Positions 1 to 10,195 of a stretch of 64,000 bases of DNA are shown here, piece after piece; position 1 is the stretch's first letter, and each line of letters starts with the position of its first letter. Source of the DNA: Pyropia haitanensis (taxonomy: Eukaryota > Rhodophyta > Bangiophyceae > Bangiales > Bangiaceae); assembly GCA_008729055.1 (NCBI GenBank), contig SDUX01000004.1, positions 806,001 to 870,000 on the forward strand, read 5' to 3'. The position numbers and the translations under genes are program-made. The notes beneath the pieces were generated by a model. That model saw only the letters and a program-made list of their open reading frames with translations, did not search any database and was not told the DNA's origin.

Positions 1-7
1 GCCGGTG

Positions 8-45
<38 letters not shown>

Positions 46-654
46 TCTCTCCCCCCTCCTCCTCCTCCACCGGCGGCACGCGCGCAGGCCGGCTGCTGGC
101 TGGCCTGCCGCCGCTGACGCACCGCCGATCGGCGGGCGGGGGTGAGCCGAGGAGGGGAGGGGGGCGGGGGGGAGGCGCGCCGCGGGCGCCGGCGGCGGCC
201 GGCTGACGCGCGCGCGGCGCGCCGGGCGCGCCCGCCGATCCGCCCGCCGCGGCGCACGCCGGCCGCCGGCGGCCGCGGCCGCCGCGGCGCTGGCCGGCGC
301 GTGTCCCCCCCTCACCCCCCACTGGCCGTGGGCGCCGCGGCCCGCCGCGGCCGCCGCTCTCGCTGCCCCCGCCTGCCGCTGCCTCTTCCCCCCCCTGCCA
401 CCCTCGCGTGTGCACGCGGCGGCCCCACCCCCCCATCTGCCATCCCCCCTTGTCTCCGCCCCCCCCCCCCTCCGCCTCTGTCATCTCTCAACTGTGCTGC
501 TCCCCTGCTCGCCGCTCACCCCCCCCCCCTCTTCATTGCGTCGCGCCGGCGGTCTAGGCGTGGCGGGGCGGCACGGGGCGGGCGGCCCCCCCCCCCCTGG
601 GGGGGGGCCCCCCCCATCACCACCACCACCACCCCCACCCCTACCCCCCCTGCC
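1..654. other. Upstream region of the SNF5-like gene, low complexity
   Basis: No gene is recognised here. It opens with a run of 32 C at 11-42, then GC-rich sequence and C-rich tracts up to the ATG at 655. The frame of the downstream gene stays open back to an ATG at 142, but the translation of 142-654 is a Pro/Arg-rich composition expected from any GC-rich sequence. I treat it as 5' untranslated or promoter sequence. A start at 142 cannot be excluded. Confidence 0.5.
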
Positions 655-1103
655 ATGTACGCTGGCCTGCCGCCGCCGGTGCTGTACGCGTCGGGCACGC
701 CGGCGCCGCTGCCGCCGCCCGTCGCTCCGCGGTACGGGTCCCTGCCGCCGCCGCCGCCGCCGCCGCCGCCATCTCGACACCCGGCGCCGCCGCCGCCGCC
801 GACGCCACCACCGCCACCGCCACCACCACCACCGCCACCGCCACCGCGCTCGCCGGGGGCGACTGTCGTCGGCGGCGGCCATGGCGGTGGCGGTGGGGGC
901 GTGGCGGGGGGTGGCGGTGCGGGTGGGGGACCGACGGGCGCGCCCGAGGACACCTTCCGCCGCGAGCTGGACGCCCTCTTTGAGTGGTCCCCGCCGCCCG
1001 CGTCGGCGCCGGCCGCGGCGGCGGCGCCGACGTCGGTGGCGGATGGGCGGCGGCCGGCGGTGGCGCCACGATCCGCGCCGCCGCCGCCGCCGCCGCCGTT
1101 GCC

Positions 1104-1135
<32 letters not shown>

Positions 1136-4100
1136 GGCAGCAGCAGCAACGGCAGCGGCAACACCTGCAACAGCAGCAGCAGCTGCAACGGCAACAGCAG
1201 CAACTACACCAACTGCAACAGCAGCAACGACAGCAGCAGCAGCAGCAACAGATGCAGCAGCAGCGGCTCCAACAACCACAGCAACATCAGCAGCAGCAGC
1301 AGCAGCAACCGCAGCAGCAGCCGCAGCCGCAGCAGCAGCCGCAGCCGCAGCAGCAGCAGCAGCCACAGCAGCAGCAGTGGGTGCGGCCACCGCCATCGTC
1401 TGGACGCCTACCCGACAGCGGTGGGTACCCCAACGGCGGCGCCACCGGCACCGGCGGTCCGTCAAGGCCCGACGCGCCGCCCCCGCCGCCGCCGCCGCCG
1501 CCACCGCCGTCGGCGGGCGGCCCGGAGCCACCGGCGGGGCCGCCACCACGGAGGCGACCCGCGCCAGCCAAGACCGCGGGCCCGCCACGGCGGCCACCGC
1601 CCAAGCGGCCGGCCGGCGCCAAGGCGGTAACGCCGGCGCGGCCACGGCCAGCTGCTAAGGCGGGCGCGGCCAAGACGCCGCCGTCGGCCGAGGCGCCGTC
1701 GGCGGCGGCGGCGCCGCCACCGTCGTCGGTGGCGGCGCCGCCAACGTCGGCGGCACCCCCTGCCGCGCCGGCCTCCTCGTCCCCGACGGCCGCGGCTGCG
1801 GGGACCGCTGGCCCCCCCGTCGCCAACCCATCGATGAGCCTGCCGCCGCCGCACCCCAACCGGCCCGCACGGCCGGCGCGGCCGCGGCCGACGCCCCGCA
1901 AGCGCCCGTCGGCGGCTCGGCCTGCGGTCGCGGCGGGTTTGACGGCGGCGGCGCCGGGCACAGGGCCCGCGTCTGGCGCTCCGCCGTCGGGCGGCGGTGC
2001 GGCGGCAGCGGGCGCGCGGTCGTCATTGCCCTTGCCGGCGTCGTCGTCGGCGGGGGCGGCGGCGTCGCCCGTGCCGGCGCCACCCGCGGCGTCGCGGCCG
2101 GCGCCCGGCGGCGCGTCGTCGCCAGCATTGGCGTCGTCGTACGCTACCGACGCGGTGGCCGCCGCCGAGGTGGCCCGCGACGCCCGCTTCTCCGGCGTCC
2201 TCCCCCCCGTGTCGGCCGCCCTCAACGCGCGCCGCGCGGACGCGGTCGCGGCGGGCCGCGGGGGTGGCGGCCTCGCCTGCGGCGACGCCATCCGCCTCAG
2301 CTGGCTCCTCGGCAGCGCCACGCAGAGCAACGTGACGATGGCGTCGCTGGCGCCGTACCTGGGCGTGTCGCCCGCGCGTCTCACCCGCTGGCTCGGCGGG
2401 GAGGTGTCGGTGGAGATTGGCCGCGCCGTCGCGGGCTTCCTCGACGCGTACGTGGCCAAGGCGCGGCCGTCGTCGACGGCGGCGGTGGCCGAGGCGGCGG
2501 CTGTGCGCGCGTCGGCGGCGCGGGCGGCCGCGACGGCCGCGGCCGCCGCGGCCGCGGCGGCTGCCAATGCCGAAACCGGGGGGGTGGAGACACGGGCGGC
2601 GGCGGGGGGGGGGGCTCCGTGCCGGCCGCTGCCGACGGCGGCGCCGCGGCGGCGGCGGGCGTGGATCCGCTCGTCACGGCCACCCAGCAGCAGTGTGCGC
2701 TGCAGGCGCAGCAGCTGCTGCACAAGCACCAACAGGAGCGACTGCACTTGCAGCGGGCGCTGGAGCAGGGCGCACGCCAGGCGGCGGCGGCGGCGGCAGC
2801 GGCGGCGGCGACCGGAGACGGCGCCGCGGCCGCGGCCGGGGGTGGCGCGTCTGGCGGCGGTGCCGCTTCGAGCGCCGCGGTCGCGGCCAACTCTGCTCAA
2901 CGAGCTGCCTACTTTGATGCGCAGGCCGCGCAGCTGACCCGTCGGCAACAGGCTGAGCTCAACCACATGGCGCAGCTGCACCACCAGGTGCGCGCGTCGT
3001 TGGCAGCGGCGGCGGCGGCGCGGGCGAGGTCCGCTGGCGTTGGGCACCCGGCGGCCCCGCCGCCAGCGGCGAATGGGATTGCGCCGGCGGCGACGGCGGC
3101 GCCAGCTGCGCCATCGTCGTCGGCCGACTCGATGGCGGGCAGCACCACCGCCGCCGCTGCCACACAAGGGTCGTCGACGGCGGCTCCCGCCGGTGGCAAC
3201 AACGGTGGCGCTGGCAACCGCGCGCCGCCCATGTCTGCACCATTGCCGACCGGGGCGCCCGCCGCCGTTCCTCCCTTCCGTGGCCTTCCCCCGTTTCCTC
3301 CTCCCTTGATGCCGGCGGATGCGCTTGCTGCCCACGGGGCGAGGCAGGACATGCAGCAGCGCAAAATTGGCGCCGCCCTGGCCAACCTGACGGCCAAGGA
3401 GCAGCGGCTGCGGGCGGAGGCCGCCGCGTCGCCCGCGGTCGCCGCGACGCTCAACGCCTCCCTGGCGCGGCTGTCGGAGGAGGCGGTCGCGTTGCGGCAG
3501 CAAGCGGCGCTCGTCGTTGCGGAACGCACGGGGGTGATGCGGGAGCAGGGGCGGCGGCTGATGCTCCACCAAGAGTACCAGGAGGCGGTCGCACGGGCGG
3601 CGGCGGCGGCGAAGGCCGGGCCTGCCCAGCCGGGTGGCACGGGGCTTGCGCCGCCGCCGGCGTCCGCGGCGGGGAGCCTGTCGGCGTCGGCCAGTGGGCC
3701 GCGGCCACCCAAGCGACCCGCGCCCCCGGGCGGCGTGGCGGTCCAGCCCAAGGTGGCCCGGCCAAACGGGCCGCCTGGCTCTTCACCGGCGGCGGGTCCT
3801 CGCGGATCTCCATCTTCCAGCGCGGCTCGGTCTTCGGCGGATGGCGCCACGGCGGGGGCGCTCTCTTCTGAACGCCCTCTCGCAGCGCCGTCGCCGGCCA
3901 AGCCGCCCGTTGGTCGGTCGGCAACGGACTCTGGGGGCTCCAAGAAGAAAAAGGCCAAGACGTCAGCCGGTGGCGGCGTCGACGGTGGCGGCAGCACCGG
4001 CGGTGTCAAGACCGAACCAGCCCCCGCCGCGGCTGCAGCTGCCGCCGCGTCGGCCGCTGCCGCCGCGGCAGCCGCGGCCGCCGTGGCGGCCGGCCGCCCC

Positions 4101-7100
4101 CCCGCGCCCCCGAGCGGCTCCACCGCGTCGGCCGCGTCGGACGCGTCGGACGACACGGCGCTGACGCCCGCGGCGGCGCACCGGCAGCGGCAGCTGAAGC
4201 GGAAGCGGGAGCTGGAGCACGCGCGGCGGCAGCGCAAGCTCCGGGAGCAGGCGGCGGCGGCGGCGGCGAGCGCGCAGCGCGCCAAGGCGGCGGCCGACGC
4301 GTTGGCGGCGGCGGCCGAGGCGCAGCGTGTCGCGTCGGCCAACGCGCTGGCGGCGGCGGGCAAGCGCCGGGCGGCCGCCGCGGCGGCCGCGCTGGTCGCC
4401 GACGCGGAGCGACTGAGCGCGCTGGCGGCCGGGGCCGCCGCGGCACAGGCGACCAGCGCCGCCGCGGTCGCAGGCGGTCACCCGCCTGTCGCGGCTGCCG
4501 CGCCTCCGCGCGGGGTCCCGGCGGGGCCATCTCTGCTGCCTGGGGCGGTGCCCCTCCACCTGCACGCCGCGGCGACCCGAGCGGCTGGCATCATTGGCAC
4601 CGGCCGGGCGGTGGCGCGCAAGCGCCCCCGCTCCCCTCCTCCCCCCCCGTTTCCGGGCTCGGCGGCGCCCGCCTACCGGCCGGTGCTCGCAGACCCCGGC
4701 CCGCTCGTCCTCCCCCACCGGTCGGCCATTCACGAGCTCGACCTGACCGCCGACCGCGCCTTCCACGCGTACGTCAAGGCCGGCTGGGTGGGCGACGAAG
4801 CGAGTGTGCGGGCGGTGAGCGTGCCCGTGCCGCTGCGGCTGCTCGCGCCGCCGCCGTCGCCGCCGTCGGCGCGGCCGGGTGCGGCGGCTGCGTTGGCGGC
4901 GGAGGCGGCGGCGGGCGGCCGGCGGGCGGTGCTGCTCGAGACGGTTCTCCAGTGGCGGGTCGACGAGACGGTCGAGAGCCCCGAGACGGCTGCGACGCGC
5001 CTGTGCGCGGCGCGCGGGCTGCCGGCGGCGTACGCGGCGCCGCGGCTGGCGCGCCAGATCCGCAGCTGCCTGCTGCGGCTGGGCGTCTTGCCGCTGCCGC
5101 CACCCCCTATCTGGGGCGGCGGCGGCGCCAAGGCGCCGGGCGGCTCGGCGGGCGCGGTCGGTGGCGGGCCCCCCACCGCGGGCTCCCCCGGTGGCACCCG
5201 CCCAGCGGCAGGCAGCGGTGCCAGTGGCGGCGGCGGCCGCGGCTCGCCAGCGCCGGCGCCGTCGCCCGGCCGTGGCCACTCGGCATCGTCCCCGTGGGCG
5301 AGCCCCCGCGGGCGCCCCCCCGTCCGTTGCCCCGGCGTGGCGGCCGAGGAGAACCTCCGCCACGTGCACTTGCAGCTGGACCTGACCGAGTCATCCGGGG
5401 AGGTGCGGCGGCTGGACGAGGAGTTTGAGTGGGACCTGTCGGCGGGCGCGTACAACTCGCCCGAGCTGTTCGCCGCGCACCTCGCGGCGGACCTGCTGTT
5501 GAGCGCGGCGCACGTGCCGCGCATCGCGGCGGCCATCCGGGAGCAGCTGCTGGACCACCAGCAGGTGGCGTTCCTCGGGGTGGGCGGGGGTGGCGGGGGG
5601 GGGGGGGCAGGCCGCGCCGCCGCGACCGCGCTGGCCGACCTCCTCGGCGGCGCCGCGGCCGTGTCGGCCACCCCGCCGCGGGTGCCGCGCCTGCCGCCTG
5701 GCTCGCCCGTCGTCGTGCCGGGCCTCGTGCCCGTGCCGACGCGTGTGCCCGGTGCCGGTGGCGGCGCCATCCCCGCCTGCGGTGTCACCGACGGCGGCCG
5801 CGTCGAGCGCTACCCCCCACCCCCCCCCCCCCGCTCCTCCCCCCCTCTGCCTGGCACGCCTCCCCCCCATCGACAGCGTCCGGCGGGCGCTGCCGCCCGC
5901 CGCGGCGCGGGCCGAAACGCGCGACGCGGCCGCGCGCACCTGCCTCGGCCTCCTCGACGCGGTGCTCACGCTTGGCGTCGACGCGGAGGTCGCCCGCCGC
6001 GCCGCCGCCCGCGCCGCCGCCGAGACCGCTGCCGTCACCGCCGCGACGGCGGCGGCCGAGGCGGCCGCCGCGCTCGCGACGGCGCGGCGCAACCACAAGC
6101 CGCTCGCCGCGGCGCTCGCGTCGGTGGGCGGCGGCGGCGGTGGCGGTGGCGGCGTCATTGGCGGTGGCGGCGGTGGCGGCGGTGGTGGTGGCGGCGTCGG
6201 CGTGGCCGCTATCTCCGCCGGGGTCGCGACGACGGCGGCGGCGGCGGCGGCGGCTGCCGCCGCGGCCGCGGCCAGCGCCGCGAATGGGGTGGCGGCGATG
6301 GGGGGGTGGCCGCCGCCGCGGCCGCCGCGTCGGCCGTCGCGGGCGCCTCTCACGGCGCGGCGGCGCGGGCGGGCGGCGCCGGCGGCCGCGGTGGGCGTGG
6401 GCGTCGGTCGGACGGGTCGGCGGGCGGGGGGGGAAGTCGCCAGCGGGGGCGGTCGTCGGGTGGGGGAAGCGGTGGGGGGGGGGGGGGCGGCGGCGGCAGC
6501 AGCAGCGGCCGGCGGCGGCGGCCCGTCTCTGCCGCGGCCGTCGCCGCCACCGGCGGTGGTGGCGGCGGTGGTGGCGGTGGTGGTGGTGGTGGTGGTGGCG
6601 GCGGCGGCAGCCGCTCCCACCGCCGCCGCCCGCCCGCCCACCGCAAGCGCCCCCGCTCCGACGACAGCGACCGCGACGCGGATTATGATGTGGACAGCGA
6701 CACTGCGGGGAGCAGCCCGGTGGCGCGGCCTCGCCTGCGGCGGCGGCACAGCACGGGGGGGGGGGGGGGGGGTCGCCGCCGCCGCGGCCGTCGCGGCTGC
6801 GGCCGCCGCCGCCACTGCTGCTGGCATCGCCGCCGGTCGCCGGCCGGCCTCTGGTGCGCCCGGCGGTGGCGGCGGCGGTGGCGGCGGTGGTGGTGGGGGT
6901 GGCGGTGGTGGTGGTGGAGGTGGCGGTGGCGGTGGCGCGCCGCGGCGCGCGCCACCCGCCAACACTACACCCTCCGCGTCGACCGTGGCGGCGCACTCCC
7001 GCTCCGTGTCGGTGGGCAGCCGCGGCAGCGGGCGTACCAGCGTCGCCGCTGTCGACGCGGCGGCCGCGGCGGCCGCCGGCCGGGCCGGCGTCGCCGCTGG

Positions 7101-7171
7101 CGCCGCGATGCTTGCAGCCGTGGCGCCCCCCGACGGCGGCGGCGGCGGTGCGCGGGGTGTCGTCGATAGCG

Positions 7172-7205
<34 letters not shown>

Positions 7206-7509
7206 CGACGACCCGCCGCCGCCGTCGGCGGGGGCGGCGGCGATGGCCGCCGACGTGGCAGCGGCGGCGGCGGCCGACGCGGCGTCCGTAGCGGTGGCCG
7301 ACGCCACGCACGCGGCTGAGCTGGCCAACGTGGCCGACGCGACGGACGCGGTGACCGCGGCGGCGCCGTCGGCGGCCGGCGGCGGCAGCGGCGGCGGCGG
7401 CACGGCGGGGCCTGGCGAGGAGCCGCCGCTCGGGTACGGCGCCTACTATGAGGACGATGATGCGCTTATCGCGGCGGCGGCGGCCGCCGCGACGGCCGCG
7501 TTGACGTGA
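655..7509 (+). CDS. SNF5: SNF5/SMARCB1-type SWI/SNF chromatin-remodelling subunit, giant low-complexity form
   Basis: Likely the SNF5/INI1 core subunit of a SWI/SNF nucleosome remodeller, acting in the nucleus. Two SNF5 repeats are visible. RPT1 (about 4812-5090) has the VPVPLRLL start and an LQWRVDETVESPE core. RPT2 (about 5350-5580) has FEWDLSAG..NSPELFA followed by IAAAIREQLLDHQQVAF, which parallels the family pattern FEWDMSE..NSPE..IRGQL.WHQ. A Gly/Ser-rich insert separates them. N-terminal to these lie a Pro-rich start, a Gln-rich block (1106-1375), a helix-turn-helix-like patch (about 2180-2460) and Ala-rich coiled segments. The tail is Gly/Ala-rich with a basic, acidic-flanked stretch (6610-6740). 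The best coding frame changes four times: near the 11-G run at 2604-2614, near the C run at 5820, near the G runs at 6301-6487, and at the 14-G run near 6757. No stop codon lies in the best frame of any segment. Introns could explain some of the changes; homopolymer miscounts are likelier. About 2,280 residues against roughly 385 in animals. The start at 655 follows CCCTGCC. Confidence 0.78.
1106..1375 (+). repeat. CAG/CAA polyglutamine-encoding tract
   Basis: An interrupted run of CAG and CAA codons with occasional CGG, CTG and CAC. In the reading frame of the SNF5-like gene it gives a Gln-rich segment of about 90 residues. The mixture of CAG and CAA suggests it is translated rather than a pure triplet expansion. 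Confidence 0.85.
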
Positions 7510-9914
7510 CGGCGCAAGATTGGGGCGATGGGAGAGGCACGGAGGCGGGGGGGGGGTGGGGGGGTGTGAGGTTTGGCATGGATGGACTGGGGGGGGGTCG
7601 TGAGGTTTGGGGGGGGTGGCGGGGGGGGAGGGGGGTAGGGCTACCGACTGGCCGCGCCTCGCGCACGGTTCCTGGTGGGTGGCAACGTTCTTTTTTTTTT
7701 TTCTGCCGTGCATTTTTGCTTGCAGGCGCGTGGGGTGGCTTGGGGTGGGGGCGTCCCTTGCTGGGCGCGCGCTCTTTTAAGTACACTGTGTACAGGCGTC
7801 CCGTGGGGGGGGACGTGCGTGTGCGTCACTCCGTGGGAGGGGCCAGCCGGCAAAGTCGACGCCGGCAGTGGGCACCGTCGACGGCGTCGGCGCGGGTGCG
7901 GACAGACCGGCGGGGTGGGTGCGAGAGCAGCCACCACTCGTGCTGCAGGCCGGAAGCGGGGGCAGGGGGGCAAAAGGCCAATGGGGGGCCGGAGATATGG
8001 AATGGATGCCCCCGCCGCGACTCGCCGTCCCCGTAGCCGGCCGCCACCGCTGATAGAGACGGCCGCTGGCGGTAGGTGGGGAAGTGGTCCTGTCGGGACC
8101 CAGAGCCAAGAAGAGCCCGTGTGATGGATCCATGCCGACAGATGTCGTGGCTGTCGCCGACGGGGAGGGGATGGATAGCCCACCGCGCCGCGGCTCGACC
8201 CTGCCCGCGACCGAGCGATGCACGCGACGCGCGCGTCTGCAGCCAACCGAAAACACGCAACGGGCACTCTCCGCCGTTGATCTGGCTGGCGGTGCGTGGG
8301 CGCCACGGCGCGCACCCATTGGGATTGTATGGAAGGGTGTTGCCGCATACACGTGCGCGGCCAATGGGCGGCCGCATGGAGGCACCGCCAGCGTAGCGTC
8401 TGTGCCTGCTCGGAGCTCACCCGGGTCGGCTCCAAGAAGCGAGCTTCCCTGTTGTCCATCGTCACGTTTGCCCCAAGCTAAAATCGACGGCCAGTTGCGT
8501 TACGCCAGCGATGCACCAAAAACGCCCAACGACACCAGTCTTTGATGGACATTGATGGGGAGGCGATTTCGCCCCTGCGTTGGGCCCTCTTGCACCGCCC
8601 GTGCCACCCTGCCATGTCACGAATCCGCGACCGTTTCAGTGCTGTGGGCCAATCAGCAGTCTATGTTCCGCAATCCTTCTCCTGGGTGAGGAATTGGAAT
8701 TCGATGCAACACCCGGGGGAGTAACTGGTCCTGCCCGAGATCAATGGGGGCGGCTGCTGGTCCTGGATCGCTGTCACTGCCGCGGTACGGCTGCCTGCCG
8801 TGGAGCGGGGTCTATCTCGCTCCCCGTCCGTGCAGCGGTCGTCGGCTCTGCCGCAGGCGCCGCCCTCTCAACTGCCGCCATCTGCGTCATCCGTGCTGCT
8901 CTTTGCGTGTACGCAGCGCCAGGGTCGGCAGCTGCACGAGGGTTGAGGGCATTCGCGCCTGGACCACGGCTGGGTACCCGGCCGTCGCCCGTCGCTCCCG
9001 GCTGTGTGCCGGCAAAACGGGTCTGCGAGGGCGAACGCAGCTGAAGCCCCCTCGAGGGAACGGCGGCACGACGCAGCTCCTCAGGGGCAGAGCGGTGACC
9101 AGGACAAAGCAGTCCTGGACACGATCTGAGTCCAAGCACTTGGTTCAACTTCTCCTTCACGCTGCCCAACTAGATCCTAGACAGTCCAATCAGAGCGTGA
9201 GATTTCGAGCCGTCACGACGTGACACACACGTGATCCGACTGCCACGAGCCTTGGGCCGGGGCACCTGCAGTTGATGTCAGTTCCGGGGCGGAGTTCTCG
9301 ACCATCGCTAGGGGCAGTCGTTGGCCTGCGCGTTAGCCTAAAATGGGATACTCGCCGGGTCGACGACCGCCTGTTTCGATGGCCCGGTGGCCAACGCACA
9401 GTGTGATGGTCCGGCGGTGGGATTTGGGGGCAAACGTGACGATTGCGGGGGCAGCTGTGCCCCTTGCTTGACATGCACGCCGCGAGTGCTTGACATGCAC
9501 GCCGCGTGTGCGTCCGCACGGCCGGGTGTGCGTGATGGAGCCCTCTCAGGTGGGCCTTGTGCGCGTCTCGACGCCCGCCCACAGGCGTCAGATGGTCCCC
9601 GCCGGTGCATGCCTCGGCTATTTAGGTCCCGCAACGGGTTGGTGGTCGGCGGCTTCTCCCTCTCGACACATCCCTCAGCTCTCTCGCACCAGCCCCCCGA
9701 CCTCCGACTTCCCTCCGCCTCCCCGGCTTGTGCCGTCTTCCTGCGCTCCTCCCAGTCGCACCCGTCCCTCTTGCTCCCCAACCCCTACCACCCTACCCGC
9801 TTTCTACCTCCCCCTGCTCAAGTCTGCTCCGCCCGTGCCGCTTGCTGGTAGCCGCCCGCTTCGTGCTCGGCCTTCTACAGCCCTCTTCACTCTTTCCCCA
9901 CCGCCCAAGCGGCC
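7510..9914. other. Intergenic, no gene recognised
   Basis: 2.4 kb between the SNF5-like gene and the dehydrogenase remnant. G-rich sequence (7540-7640) follows the stop, then a T12 run at 7691-7702. The remainder is mixed-composition DNA whose open frames on both strands have no recognisable motif. A 22-bp-period direct repeat lies at 9465-9507. From about 9650 the + strand becomes C/T-rich up to the ATG at 9915, as in a leader. A TATTTA sequence lies near 9619. Confidence 0.6.
9465..9507. repeat. Two-copy 22-bp direct repeat
   Basis: The core TGCTTGACATGCACGCCGCG occurs at 9465-9484 and again at 9487-9506. It lies about 410-450 bp upstream of the dehydrogenase remnant. It could be a simple duplication or a pair of protein-binding sites; nothing in the sequence decides this. 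Confidence 0.7.
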
Positions 9915-10195
9915 ATGGCTCCATCCAAGTCGTGGACGATGGCCAACCTCGAGTCCCAGGCAGGCAAGACGGTGGTTATCACGGGCGGCAACGCGGGCGT
10001 CGGCTTTGAGGCCGCCCGCCACATGGCCCTCAAAGGCGCGCACGTGACCATCGTGGCGCGGAGCGCGGCGCGTGGCGACGCCGCCGCCGCCACCATCCGG
10101 GAGGGAAGATGAGCCATATGGCCACGAACGATGCCGCCGCGGCGGCGCTGTGGGCCAAGAGCGAGGAGGTCACGGGTGTGTCGTGCCTCAGCTGA
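9915..10195 (+). pseudogene. Internally deleted short-chain dehydrogenase/reductase (SDR) remnant
   Basis: The first 65 codons (9915-10109) encode a clean SDR Rossmann start: GKTVVITGGNAGVGFEAARH, carrying the TGxxxGxG cofactor motif, then HVTIVARS and an Arg-containing segment. The frame then meets TGA at 10110. In the next frame, from 10109 to a TGA at 10193-10195, about 28 codons read NDAAAAALWAKSEEVTGVS. That resembles the extreme C-terminus of retinol-dehydrogenase-like SDRs. The roughly 200 residues between, including the NNAG, catalytic Ser and YxxxK region, are absent, and there is no room for an intron. I read this as an internal deletion with a frameshift in a once normal gene of about 300 residues. 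The C/T-rich leader upstream is intact. A translated 65-residue fragment would lack all catalytic residues. Confidence 0.8.

Noticed and set aside
142..654. N-terminal extension of the SNF5-like protein from an ATG at 142
   Set aside because: Pro/Arg-rich translation in several frames alike; no motif; a cleaner ATG lies at 655.
1287..3572. A long minus-strand open frame opposite the SNF5-like gene
   Set aside because: Composition is Arg/Ala/Cys noise from GC-rich triplet repeats; the plus strand carries the SNF5 domains.
5391..7403. Long Ala/Pro-rich minus-strand frame
   Set aside because: Mirror of GGC-repeat coding sequence on the + strand; no domain.
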